Source: UBA10649 sp963842725
GTDB lineage: Bacteria; Actinomycetota; Actinomycetes; S36-B12
Length of the DNA stretch: 64,000 bases
NCBI GenBank assembly: GCA_963842725.1
Contig: CAWJHN010000004.1
Coordinates: 124,001 to 188,000 of the forward strand
Direction of reading: 5' to 3'
Position numbers and translations under genes: made by a program. This document shows, one piece after another, positions 51,757 through 61,813 of the stretch; within the stretch, counting starts at the first letter, position 1; every line of letters starts with the position of its first letter. Under the pieces are notes generated by a model. It did not search any database. It had not been told where the DNA came from and worked only from the letters and a program-made list of their open reading frames with translations.

Positions 51757-53286
51757 GTGTCATCAGCGCCGTTCATCCTCGCGATCGACCAGGGCACCAC
51801 GAACGCGAAGGCCCTGCTCGTCGACGCCGCCTCCCTGGCCGTCGTGGCGACCGGCTCTCGGCCCGTCCCGATCGCGTTCCCGGCCCCCTCGTGGGTCGAG
51901 CAGGACGCGGACCAGATCTGGGCGGCGACGCGAGCGGCCATCGACGAGTGCCTCGCTCAGACTCCTGAAGTGCACCCCGCCGGACTGGCGCTGTCCACCC
52001 AGCGCGAGTCCGTCGTGATCTGGAGCCGCTCGAGCGGACGGCCGCTCGGACCGGTCCTGGGCTGGCAGGACGCGCGGACCACTGCGGCGTGCGCCGACCT
52101 CGCGGATGTCGCTGGCGATCTCGTGCGCGAGCGGACCGGGCTGCCCCTTGACGCCATGTACTCGGCACCCAAGATGCGCTGGCTCCTTGATGCTGCGATC
52201 GCCACCGGTGCGGACCCGCACGACATCTGCCTGGGGACCGTGGACGCGTGGCTGGTGTGGAATCTGACCGGCGAGTTCGCCATCGAGGCCGGCAACGCGT
52301 CCCGCACGCTGCTGTTCGACCTGCACACCCTGGGCTGGTCGCCGGACCTGCTCGAGGTCTTCGGCATTCCCGCCCGCTCGCTGCCGGCCGTCCGGGCCTC
52401 CGACGCCGGTTTCGGCATCACCCGAGAGACCGGGCGCCTGGCGGCCGGCATCCCCGTGGTGGCCGTGCTCGCCGACTCGCACGCCGCGCTCTACCGCCAC
52501 GGGTGCACGCAGCCGGGCACCGGCAAGGCGACGTACGGCACCGGCACGTCGGTCATGACGCCCTGCGCGGGAGCGGACCCGGCCCCCGCCGGCATCACCA
52601 CGACCCTCGCCTGGCTGACGGACGAGCCCACGTACGCCCGAGAGGGGAACATCGTGGCGAGCGGCTCGGCCCTCGACTGGATGGCGCGGATGATCGGCGG
52701 CGACTCGACAGATCCGGGCGGTGCCCTGCTCACCGCACTCGCGGCTGAGGTCCCGGACGCGGGCGGCGTCTCGTTCGTGCCCGCCTTCTCGGGCCTCGGT
52801 GCGCCCTACTGGGACCGGAACGCCGCGGGCATCGTCGTGGGCGTGACCGGAGGCACCACGCGGGCACACCTGGCCAGGGCCGCGCTCGAGGCGGTGGCCC
52901 ACCAGGTCGCCGACGTCGTCGAGGCCATCGAGGCGGACGGACGAGCGGGCATCGACGTCCTGCACGCCGATGGCGGTGGCACGGCGTCAGCGACCCTCAT
53001 GACCCTGCAGGCAGACCTGCTCGGGCGCACGGTACTCGTCGCCGACGTGGCCGAGGCGTCGGCCGTCGGGGCGGCGCTTCTCGCGGCCCGCACGCTCAGG
53101 CTCGCACCGGACGCGCCAGCCGGCGATCACCAGCACGCGCAGGCGCGAGGCATCGACCCGAGCCTGACCCACGCCGAACGGACGGCACGTCGCCGCTCCT
53201 GGTCGGATGCCGTCGCCCGCTCTCGCGGGCTGGCCACCACGCCCCTCACCACACCTGACGAGCGATCGGAGATCTCACATGTCTGA
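51757..53286 (+). CDS. FGGY-family carbohydrate kinase (candidate D-apulose kinase)
   Basis: 509 residues. I prefer GTG 51757, behind GGAGGAGGAGCGC, over the ATG at 51736, which lies in the operator region. Motifs: FILAIDQGTTNAKALLVDAA (phosphate 1), STQRESVVIWSRSSGRPLGP, GKATYGTGTSVMTPCAG (phosphate 2), HADGGGTASATLMTLQADLL (adenosine) and ASAVGAALLAARTL. The neighbours (isomerase, split transketolase) point to phosphorylation of a ketopentose such as D-apulose. A xylulose- or glycerol-kinase-like role is the alternative. Overlaps the isomerase start by 8 bp. Confidence 0.82.
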   Translation: MSSAPFILAIDQGTTNAKALLVDAASLAVVATGSRPVPIAFPAPSWVEQDADQIWAATRAAIDECLAQTPEVHPAGLALSTQRESVVIWSRSSGRPLGPVLGWQDARTTAACADLADVAGDLVRERTGLPLDAMYSAPKMRWLLDAAIATGADPHDICLGTVDAWLVWNLTGEFAIEAGNASRTLLFDLHTLGWSPDLLEVFGIPARSLPAVRASDAGFGITRETGRLAAGIPVVAVLADSHAALYRHGCTQPGTGKATYGTGTSVMTPCAGADPAPAGITTTLAWLTDEPTYAREGNIVASGSALDWMARMIGGDSTDPGGALLTALAAEVPDAGGVSFVPAFSGLGAPYWDRNAAGIVVGVTGGTTRAHLARAALEAVAHQVADVVEAIEADGRAGIDVLHADGGGTASATLMTLQADLLGRTVLVADVAEASAVGAALLAARTLRLAPDAPAGDHQHAQARGIDPSLTHAERTARRRSWSDAVARSRGLATTPLTTPDERSEISHV

Positions 53287-54274
53287 ATACCCGCGGTTCG
53301 GCGCCGGCCTCTGGCACTTCGCGAGCTACGTCGACCGCTATGCGGTGGACGGGTACGCGCCACCCGTGAGCACGCTGGAGCATGATCGACCGGGCCGGAC
53401 AGGTCGGGCGATCTCTCGGCGGTCGACCTCCCGTACCCGTTCACCCCCGGCGTCACCCTCGACGAGGTGAAGGGGGCCCTGGCCGCGAACGGCCTCGAGG
53501 CGATCGGCATCACCCCGGAGATCTACCTGCGGCGCTTCGGCAAGGGTGCCTTCACCAATCCTGACCCGGCCGTCCGCGTCGAGGCCCTCGACCTGATGCA
53601 CGAGGCGGCCGGGGTCGTCCGCGAGCTGGGCTGCCAACTACCTGAAGATCTGGCCGGGCCAGGACGGCTGGGACTACCCGTTCCAGGTCAACCACCACGA
53701 CCTGTGGAAGCTGGCGGTCGACGGCATGCGCGAGCTCGCCGGCGCCCACCCGGACCTCAAGTTCGTGATCGAGTACAAGCCGCGCGAGCCGCGCGTCAAG
53801 ATGACGTGGGACTCCGCCGCACGTTCGATCATCGGCATCCAGCAGATCGGACTCGACAACGTCGGCGTGCTGCTCGACTTCGGGCACTCGCTGTACGGCG
53901 GCGAGTCACCGGCCGACGCGGCCCAGCTGCTCATCGATCACGGACTGCTGTACGGCATGGACGTCAACGACAACCTGCGCGGCTGGGACGACGACCTCGT
54001 CGTCGGCACCGTCCACCTGACCGAGATCTTCGAGTACTTCTACACGCTGAAGATCAACAACTGGGACGGCGTGTGGCAGCTCGACCAGTTCCCGTTCCGC
54101 GAGGACACCGTCGACGCGGCACGCACGTCGATCCGCTTCCTCAAGGCGCTGCATCGAGCCCTCGAGGAGCTCGACATCGTCGCGCTGCGCGAGGCACAGG
54201 CCCGCCAGGACGCCATGGCCGCGCAGCGACTGGTCCAGGACGCGCTGCTGAGCTGCATGCGGAGTGGCGAATGA
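53279..54274 (+). pseudogene. TIM-barrel sugar isomerase (candidate D-apiose isomerase), frameshifted
   Basis: The reading frame begins MSEYPRFGAGLWHFASYVDR. Continuous homology requires removing three single bases near 53379 (after TLE), 53407 (after QVG) and 53634 (after ELGC). The repaired chain reads GVTLDEVKGALAANGLEAIG, NYLKIWPGQDGWDYPFQVNH, LKFVIEYKPREPRVKMTWDS, then VGVLLDFGHSLYGGESPADA, an AP-endonuclease-2/xylose-isomerase-like barrel with Glu, Asp and His metal ligands. Net +3 restores the original frame. The kinase plus transketolase context fits ApsI of apiose catabolism. Frameshifts are probably sequencing errors. Confidence 0.7.
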
Positions 54275-55191
54275 GCGTCGAGGAGGACCTGATCCCGGTC
54301 GTCGACCCGACCGCACTCGTGGTCGACTCGCTGCCGGTCCTCGGCCGGGTCCCGGCCGGCGCGGATCGCGAGCAGGTCATCGGCTTCCTGACGGAGGCCG
54401 CCCGCCAGGTGCGTCGACGCGACATCCAGATGGTTCGCGCTGCCGGGCTGGGTCACATCGGCGGGGAGTTCTCCGTCATCGACATCCTGGTCACGCTCTA
54501 CCTGCACAGCATGGACATCTCGCCCGACCGGCTCGACGATCCGGACCGCGACCGGTTCATCCTCTCCAAGGGCCACGCCGCCGCCGCGCTGTACACGACG
54601 CTCGCCGTGGCGGGGTACCTGCCGCCGGAGCAGCTCACCACGTTCATGCAGCCGATGTCGATGCTGAACGGCCACCCGGCCCGCACCAAGATCGCTGCGG
54701 TGGAGGCGAGCACCGGACCGCTCGGCCACGGGCTGCCGATCGCGGTCGGCACCGCGTTCGCGGGCAAGCTCGACGGCTCGTCGAGGCGCACGTTCGTCGT
54801 GGTCGGCGACGGCGAACTGCAGGAGGGCTCGAACTGGGAGGCCCTCATGACGGCGGGAAACCACCGCCTGTCGCACCTGTGCGTGGTCGTCGACCGCAAC
54901 CGGCTCCAGCAGGGCGCGACCGTCGAGGACACCAACGACCTCGAGCCGCTGGCCGACAAGCTGCGTGCCTTCGGCATGGAGGTCGTCGACGTCGACGGGC
55001 ACGACCACGGCGAGCTGATCGACGCGTTCGCAGCCGTCCCGGCCGCATCGGGCCGGCCCACCGCGGTCATCGCCCACACCCACAAGGGCCACCCCATCTC
55101 GTTCATGTCCAACGACGTCGCCTGGCACCACAAGGTCCCGTCGCCGGAGCAGGTGGCCGACTCGCCCTCATCGAGCTGGAGGACACCGTGA
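54271..55191 (+). CDS. Transketolase N-terminal subunit (candidate AptA-like)
   Basis: 306 residues as read. Thiamine-pyrophosphate half: RAAGLGHIGGEFSVIDILVT, LSKGHAAAALYTTLAVAGYL, STGPLGHGLPIAVGTAFAG, and the Gly-Asp-Gly...Asn signature VVGDGELQEGSNWEALMTAG. The end reads PEQVADSPSSSWRTP, where family members have ALxELE; one indel near 55165 would give ALIELED. So the last ~10 residues are probably wrong, although the stop happens to form GTGA with the next gene. Paired with the C-subunit to transfer a two-carbon unit. Confidence 0.82.
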   Translation: MSVEEDLIPVVDPTALVVDSLPVLGRVPAGADREQVIGFLTEAARQVRRRDIQMVRAAGLGHIGGEFSVIDILVTLYLHSMDISPDRLDDPDRDRFILSKGHAAAALYTTLAVAGYLPPEQLTTFMQPMSMLNGHPARTKIAAVEASTGPLGHGLPIAVGTAFAGKLDGSSRRTFVVVGDGELQEGSNWEALMTAGNHRLSHLCVVVDRNRLQQGATVEDTNDLEPLADKLRAFGMEVVDVDGHDHGELIDAFAAVPAASGRPTAVIAHTHKGHPISFMSNDVAWHHKVPSPEQVADSPSSSWRTP

Positions 55192-56154
55192 GACCGCACT
55201 CGCTGCACCCGCCGACCGCGTACCTGCACGACTGCCGCGACGCCTTCGTCGCGACCCTGATCGAGCTCGCCGAGCGCGGATCCGCGCATCGTCGGCCGTC
55301 GTCAACGACTCGGTCGGCTCGAGCAAGCTCGGCCCGTTCGCCGAGCGCGTTCGGTGAGCGGCTCGTCAACGTCGGCATCGCCGAGCAGGACATGGTCGGC
55401 GTGGCGGCCGGTCTCGCGAACGGCGGCAAGATCCCGTTCGTCTCGGCTGCCGCCTGCTTCCTCACGGCGCGCGCCATGGAGCAGATCAAGGTCGACGCCG
55501 CCTACTCGCAGAACCACATGGTGCTGTGCGGCATGAGCCCGGGCATGGCCTACGGCGAGCTCGGCCCGACGCACCACTCGATCGAGGACCTCGCCTGGCT
55601 CCGCGCCATCCCGGGCCTGACCGTCGTCGTGCCGGCCGACCCGCCGGAGACAGCCGCAGGCGATCCGGTGGGCGGCGCAGCACGACGGACCCGTCTTCGT
55701 GCGGGTCAGCCGCATGGGCGTCCCCGACGTCTACCCGCCCGACTACGCGTTCGTGCCGGGCCGGGCCGTCACCCTGCGCGAGGGGGACGACGTCACGCTC
55801 ATCGCCACCGGCACCGTGGTCGTCCCGCGCGCTCGACGCGGCCGACCTCCTGGCCGCGCGAGGGAATCTCGGCCCGGGTGCTGTCGATGCCCACGATCAA
55901 GCCCCTCGACGAGGACGCCGTGGTGGCTGCCGCGCGCGAGACCGGCGGGCATCGTGACCGTCGAGGAGGCCCTGACGTCCGGGCTGGGAGGCGCGGTGGC
56001 CGAGGTCGTCGTCCGCCACCACCCCGCGGCCATGCGGTTCGTCGGGCTGCACGACACCTTCGCGCCGACCGGCTCCGTCGGGTGGCTTCTCGACCACTTC
56101 GGCATCAGCGCCGACGGCGTGGCTGCGGCCGCCCGGGACATCGTGGCCGGGTAG
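55188..56154 (+). pseudogene. Transketolase C-terminal subunit (candidate AptB-like), multiply frameshifted
   Basis: Start GTG: VRPHSLHPPTAYLHDCRDAF. I see seven single-base insertions, in the 55283-55340, 55660, 55830-55865 and 55947 areas; seven shifts account exactly for the frame change between start and end. Repaired order: VVNDSVGSSKLGPFAERFGE, LVNVGIAEQDMVGVAAGLAN, MVLCGMSPGMAYGELGPTHH, SIEDLAWLRAIPGLTVVVPA, then LHDTFAPTGSVGWLLDHFGI. This is the pyrimidine-binding and C-terminal transketolase domain with the catalytic Glu in GIAEQDM. Confidence 0.75.
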
Positions 56155-56157
56155 GCC

Positions 56158-57166
56158 GTGGACTCGACGGGGGGACCGGCTGGCGGACGGCGCCTCGCGC
56201 ACTCGGACGACAACCTGCGGCTGATGGCCAAGGTCGCCCGGATGTACCACGAGCGCGGCCTTCGGCAGGCGCAGATCGCCGACGAGCTGCACCTGTCCCA
56301 GGCGCGGGTGTCCCGACTCCTCAAGCGGGCCGGCGAGGTCGGCATCGTCCGCACCACCATCGCCGTGCCCGCGGGCGTCTACACCGATCTCGAGGAGGAG
56401 ATCGAGCGCACGGTACGGCCTGGCCGAGGTGATCGTCGTCGACTCCGGCGGATCGGACGGGGACCCGACCGCAGGGCTCGGCGCCGCGGCGGCACAGTAT
56501 CTGGAGACCACGCTCACCGGCGGCGAGATGGTCGGCATCTCGTCGTGGTCCGCCACGCTGCTCGCGGCGGTCGAGGCGATGCGGCCGGCGAAGGTGCCGA
56601 CGGTCGAGACCGTGGTGCAGCTGGTCGGGGGCATCGGTGATCCCCGCGTTCAGATCCAGGCCACGCGGCTGATCGGCCTGTTCGCCTCCTGCACGGGCGG
56701 CAGCCCGGTCTTCATGCCGGCGCCCGGGATGCTCGGCACCTCGGCCGCCCGCGACTCGCTGGTGGGCGACCGGACCGTGTCGGAGGTGATGGACGTCTGG
56801 CCGAGCCTGACGATGGCGCTGGTCGGCATCGGCTCGCTCGAGCCGTCGCCGCTGCTTCGGCAGAGTGGCAACGCTCTCGTCCAGGACGATCAGGACGTGC
56901 TCCGCGTAGCAGGGGCCGTGGGCGACATCTGCCTGCGCTTCTTCGACGTCGACGGCACCCCGGTCCGCACGGCGATCGACGATCGGGTCATCGGGATCGA
57001 CCTCGACCAGCTGCGCGGGATCCCGCGCCGGGTGGCTGTCGCAGGTGGGGCAACGAAGCACCTGGCGATCCGAGCCGCCCTTCGCGGCGGCTGGGTCAAC
57101 GTCCTGATCACCGACCTCGACGAGGCCCATCGTCTGGTGCAGGAGGCATCCTCGGCCTCCGGGTGA
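56158..57166 (+). pseudogene. SorC/DeoR-type sugar-binding transcriptional regulator, one frameshift
   Basis: GTG start. N-terminal HTH: RMYHERGLRQAQIADELHLS, QARVSRLLKRAGEVGIV. An extra base near 56413 breaks the frame after EEEIERT (expected YGLAEVIVVDSGG). The sugar-phosphate-binding domain then runs intact to the end (VVQLVGGIGDPRVQIQATRL, TRAIDDRVIGIDLDQLRGIP-like segment, then VAVAGGATKHLAIRAALRGG). The last gene of the operon and its probable repressor. Confidence 0.8.
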
Positions 57167-57185
57167 TCTCGTCGGGCCGCGTCCG

Positions 57186-57819
57186 TCAGCCTCCGAGCAA
57201 CTGCTGCATGGTGTCGATCTCGGCGGTCTGGCCGTCGACGACGGCCTGCGCGAGCATCTGCACGTCGGGGTTCCGTGGTCGTGTCGAGCACCTGCTGCGC
57301 CATGGTGATGGCACCTTGGTGGTGGGCGATCATCATCTGCAGCCACATGCGGTCGAAGTCCGGCCCGGTGGCAGCGGCGAGCGCTGTCCATGTCGTCCTG
57401 ACTCATCATGCCGCTGGAGGTCAGGCCACCCATGTCCATGCCGCCCATGTCGCCGTTCTCGGGAGCGGAGGCGTCCATCCCTGGCATGTCCTCGCGACAC
57501 TCCCCAGTCCGCGAGCCAGCCGCCCATCTGCTCGATCTCGGGCTCCTGTGCGGCCTTGATCTGCTCGGCCAGCTTCACGACCTCGGCGGAGGACGCGTTG
57601 GTCGAGTGGCGAGGTCGGCCATCTGCACGGCCTGCTGGTGGTGCGGGATCATCAGCTGCGCGAACGAGATGTCGGCGGTCGATGCGCCGGACGGCGGCGA
57701 TCGCGACCGACGTGCCCGTGCTGGTCCGCCGCGTCGCGAGGCGGGCTCCGCCGCAGCGCGGCGAGGAGCGCGGCCAGGGCGAGGCCGGATGCGCCGAGGG
57801 CGAGGGGTCTTGTACGCAT
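57186..57819 (-). pseudogene. DUF305 periplasmic copper-associated protein, frameshifted
   Basis: Starts MRTRPLALGASGLALAALLA, a lipoprotein-like or Sec signal. In shifting frames one reads ADISFAQLMIPHHQQAVQMA, NASSAEVVKLAEQIKAAQEP, EIEQMGGWLADWG, MWLQMMIAHHQGAITMAQQV and finally QTAEIDTMQQLLGG. The two M-I-x-H-H-Q motifs define a double DUF305 domain, with a Met/Gly/Asp-rich linker between. At least four indels. Usually encoded beside multicopper oxidases, as here. Confidence 0.78.
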
Positions 57820-57856
57820 GGCTGGTTCTCCTTCGGGGTCAGGGTTCGGGTTGCGG

Positions 57857-59354
57857 TCAGGTGATGTAGTCGAGGCGGGTCATCATGCCCGGTCTCGGCG
57901 TGGTAGGCGTTGTGGCAGTGGACCATCCACTGTGCCGGGGTTGTCGGCGACGAGGTCGACGTCGACGCCGCCCATCGGGGGCACGAGGACGGTGTCCTTG
58001 CGCGGGCCGTTGCCGCCGGCGCGGCCGAGCTGGAAGGTGTGGCCGTGCAGGTGCAGCGGGTGGCTCATCATCGAGTGGTTGCGGATCCGCAGCCGACCGG
58101 CCTGACCGGGCCTGATCGTCAGCGGAACGGTGTCGGCGTAGGTGGTGCCGTTGATGGTCCACTCAGTACGGCGCCATCGTGCCGGACGAGCATGAGGTCC
58201 TGGACGGTGTCGGGCTCGCGCGTCGGGCAGCGCCGTCCCCGGAGCGGCCCGCAGCGCGTCGACGGTCAGCGGATAGCCGTCGAGTTCGCGTGGCCGGGTT
58301 GACGCGGCGGGGACGGCGCCGGAGCCGGTACGGACGAGGGCGCGGGCCAGCCCCTGCTTCGCCGACCGGTTCGGCGACCAGCGGGAACACTCCGTCGTCC
58401 AGGGTCACGGTGGCGTCGTACCGCTCGCCCATGCCGATCCGCAGCACGCGCGGTCGGGACGGGCGCGACGGCGTAGCCGTCGGTGTGGGTGACCGTCAGG
58501 TCGTGCCCGCCGAGGGCGACGTTGAACATGGTGTCGGCGGATGCGTTGATGATGCGCAGGCGCACCTTCTGGCCCGGCCTGGCGGCCAGGGTGTCGGGGT
58601 CGGTCGACGTGCGGCCGTTGATGAGGAACAGGGGGTAGGCGACGTCGCCGCCGTCGGCCATTCCGCCCATGCCCATCCCGCCGCCCATCCCGCCCATGCC
58701 CATGCCACCCATGCCGCCCATGCCCATGCCGATGCCGGACGCGCCCGCGGCCGTCAGGGCGGCGAGGTTCTCCTCCGGGCTCGGACCCACGCCGTCGGTC
58801 CAGTCGTCGAGCACGAGGACCCACTCGTGGTCGTAGGAACCGGGTTCGGCGGGGTCGTCCACGATGAACGCGGCGTAGAGGCCGCGGTCCATCTGGAGGC
58901 CGTGGTGCGGATGGAACCAGTGCGTGCCGGGGTCGGGCACGACGAAGTCGAAGGCGAACGAGGCGCCGGACGCCGTCTCCGGCGTGGTCACTCCGGGCAC
59001 GCCGTCCATGTCGTTGCGGATCGCGAGACCGTGCCAGTGCACGCTCGTCGCCATCGGCAGCCGATTGGTGAAGGCGACCTTGACGCGGTCGCCGGCCGTG
59101 GCCCGAATGGGCCGGCCGGGAACGGAGTCTCCGAACGCCCAGGTCTCCACGACCGTGCCGCCGAGGTCGACGGTCGTGGGCTGCGCGATGAGGGAGAAGG
59201 AGCGGGTCCGGCCGGATGACCGGCGAGCAGCCTCCGCCGCGACGACGGCGGCGGTTCCGACGGCCGACGAAGGGGCGCCGCCGCAGGCGGCGACACCCAG
59301 CACCACGCCGGTGCCGAGCGCTCCGGCCACGAACTGCCTGCGCGTCACCGTCAT
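57857..59354 (-). pseudogene. Multicopper oxidase (periplasmic, CueO/McoP-like), frameshifted at the C-terminus
   Basis: An intact first ~300 residues: Tat-type signal MTVTRRQFVAGALGTGVVLG followed by CGG lipobox, copper ligands SVHWHGLAIRND and THWFHPHHGL, and a Met-rich insert GIGMGMGGMGGMGMGGMGGG (~206-231). From ~58450 several indels occur; the other frames supply MGERYDATVTLDDGVFPLVA, WTINGTTYADT, NHSMMSHPLHLHGHTFQLGR and WMVHCHNAYHAETGMMTRLD, the type-1/type-3 copper site. It should oxidise Cu(I) in the periplasm. Confidence 0.82.
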
Positions 59355-59449
59355 GCACCCTCCCTTCGGTCAGGGGCCGCGGGAGTCGGTCTCGGGCCCG
59401 CGCCCTGACGGAAGGATGCGCCCGGTTGTGTAGGCAAAGACCCAAGGAC

Positions 59450-59469
59450 GGATCAAGGTTCGATGAAGG
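59450..59469. promoter_or_regulatory. Copper response-regulator binding site, copy A
   Basis: GGATCAAGGTTCGATGAAGG consists of two ~9-bp half-sites spaced 11 bp. It lies ~96 bp before the multicopper-oxidase start and agrees in 18 of 20 positions with copy B at 63312. C. glutamicum CopR is known to bind TGAAGATTT-N2-TGAAGATTT, which is similar in layout. Confidence 0.65.
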
Positions 59470-59510
59470 TCCGCGGCATGGTCGGGGAGTCCCTGCCGCG
59501 GACCTTCATC
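59462..59510 (-). terminator. Long hairpin terminating the copA operon
   Basis: GATGAAGGTCCGCGGCA (59462-59478) pairs perfectly over 17 bp with TGCCGCGGACCTTCATC (59494-59510). The stem includes the copA stop codon region, and its distal arm overlaps operator copy A of the oxidase gene. Confidence 0.85.
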
Positions 59511-61813
59511 CGGAGGTGGACCAGGACCTGAACCGGCGAAGTCGCAGGCTGTTGGAGACGACGAAGACCGAGCTGAAGGCCATCGCTGCTCCGGCGATGA
59601 GGGGATTCAAGAAGCCCAGGGCGGCCAGCGGCAGGGCAGCCACGTTGTAGGCGAAGGCCCAGAACAGGTTTCCCTTGATCGTCCGCAGCGTCGAGCGCGA
59701 CAGTCGGATGGCGTCGCCGGCGGTGCGCAGGTCGCCGCGCACCAGGGTGAGGTCGGATGCCTCGATCGCCACGTCGGTGCCGGTGCCCATGGCCAGTCCC
59801 AGGTCTGCTGCCGCGAGGGCGGCCGCGTCGTTGACTCCGTCGCCGACCATCGCGACCACGCGACCCTCGGACTGCAGGCGGTGCACCACCGAGACCTTGT
59901 CCGCGGGCAGGACCTCCGAGATGACCTCGTCGATGCCGACCTCCGCTGCGACGGCGCGGGCCGCGCGCTCGTTGTCGCCGGTGAGCAGAACCGGTCGCAG
60001 TCCCAGGCTCTTGCAGCTCCCTGACCGCCTCGGCTGACGTGGGCTTGATGGTGTCCGAGACGACCAGCGCTCCGCGCAGGTCACCGTCCCAGGCGACGAA
60101 GACGACGGTTCGCCCGTCGAGCTCGGCGGTGGCCACCTGGGCGGCCAGGCCGGGCGGGATCGCGACGGCGAACTCCTCGGCGAGCCAGCGTGAGCGCCCG
60201 GCGCAGACGGCGTGGCCGTCGACGATGCCCTGGACGCCGCGGCCCTGTGCGCTGGCGAAGCCGGTCACCGGCGCGAGGGGTGCGTGGCGGCGTGCGGCGT
60301 CCGCGATCGCACCGGCGATGGGGTGCTCGGACGCGTCCTCGAGCGCGCCGGCGAGGGCCAGCAGCTCGTCGGGGTCCTCTCCGGCGACGGTGAGCACCGC
60401 GTGCAGGCTCATCCGGCCCGACGTCACCGTTCCCGTCTTGTCGAGCACGATCGTGTCGACGGTGCGGGTGGACTCGAGCACCTGGGGGCCCTTGATGAGG
60501 ATGCCCAGCTGCGCGCCGCGCCCCGTCCCGACCAGCAGCGCGGTGGGCGTGGCCAGCCCGAGCGCGCAGGGGCAGGCGATGATGAGGACGGCCACTGCCG
60601 CGGTGAACGCCTCCTGCGCGGGATGTCCGGTGACGAGCCAGCCGATCAGCGTGGCAAGCGACAGGAGCATGACGATCGGGACGAAGACCGCGGAGACGCG
60701 GTCGGCCAGGCGCTGCACCGGTGCTTTGCCGTTCTGGGCATCCTCGACCAGGCGAGCCATCTGGGCCAGCTGCGTGTCGCCACCGACGCGAGTGGCGCGG
60801 ACGATGAGTCGACCGCCGACGTTCGTGGTAGCCCCGACGACGGCGTCGTCCGGTCCGACCTCGACGGGAACGGGCTCGCCGGTGAGCATCGAGGCGTCGA
60901 TAGCCGACGTACCCTCGGTGATCACGCCGTCGGTGGCGACCTTCTCGCCGGGCCGCGCGATGAAGTGGTCGCCGACGACGAGCTGGTCGACCGGGATGCG
61001 GGTCTCGGTGCGCGCGTCGCCTTCGCCGCGCAGGACGGCGACGTCCTTTGCCCCCATCGACAGCAGGGCGCGAAGGGCTGCGCCGGACTGCTTCTTGGCC
61101 TTGGCCTCGAAGTACCGACCGGCGAGGATGAAGACGGTCACGGCGGAGGCGACCTCGAGATACAGGGCGTCGGTGCTTCCCTCCATCGGCAGCAGGCTGA
61201 ACGACATGGTCTCGCCGGGCACCCCGGCGGTGCCGAAGAACAGCGCCCACAACGACCAGAGGTACGCGGCGGACACGCCGACGGAGATGAGCGTGTCCAT
61301 CGTGGCAGCGTGGTGCCGGGCGTTGGCCCAGGCGGCCCGGTGGAACGGAAGTGCGCCCCACACGACGACCGGCGAGGAAAGAGTCAGCGCCAGCCACTGC
61401 CAGTTCGCGAACTGCAGCATCGGGATCATCGACAGGAGGAGGACCGGCAGCGTGAGGATCGCGCACACCAGGAGCCGCTGCCTGAGGTCGGCCGCCTCGT
61501 CCGGCACCGGCGCCTCGGTGGCGCCGCCGGACGGGCCGTCTGCGGCGCGGACGGGCGGAGCGGGCAGCGTCGCCGTGTAGCCGGTCGCCTCGACCGTGGC
61601 CAGGAGGTCGGTGGGTGAGACTCCGGCGGCGAAGGTGACCTTCGCCTTCTCCGTCGCGTAGTTGACGGTGGCGCTGACCCCGTCCATCCGATTGAGCTTC
61701 TTCTCGATCCGCATGGCGCACGACGAGCACGTCATGCCGCCGATGACGAGCTCGACAGTCGTGGCCGGGCCGTCCGCGATCGTTCCCAGGGGGGACGCGA
61801 TGGTCTCTGTCAT
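59506..61813 (-). pseudogene. copA: Copper-translocating P1B-type ATPase (CopA), one frameshift near the C-terminus
   Basis: About 768 residues if repaired. HMA domain with GGMTCSSCAMRIEKKL (Cys 29 and 32), TM helices, actuator MLTGEPVPVE, ion-binding CPC in VLIIACPCALGLATPTALLV (~416), DKTGTVTSGRMS (~456). An extra C near 60024 breaks the frame after AVRELQ. The other frame continues LLTGDNERAARAVAAEVGID, VAMVGDGVNDAAALAAADLG and two final helices. Start codon overlaps the upstream stop (ATGA). Exports Cu(I) from the cytoplasm. Confidence 0.88.

Larger units (their letters stand above)
53379..60027. other. Indel-rich stretch (probable assembly/polishing error)
   Basis: Within this interval the isomerase, both transketolase subunits, the SorC regulator, DUF305, the multicopper oxidase and the CopA C-terminus each need one or more single-base corrections, nearly all removals of an extra base, to restore continuous family-like protein. 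I count about eleven clear insertions in the sugar operon alone. Genes before 53379 and after 60027 have none. Confidence 0.85.

Noticed and set aside
53279..57166. Genuine pseudogenisation of the sugar operon
   Set aside because: The indels are single extra bases, continue into unrelated copper genes and leave every active-site motif intact, which fits sequence error better than decay.
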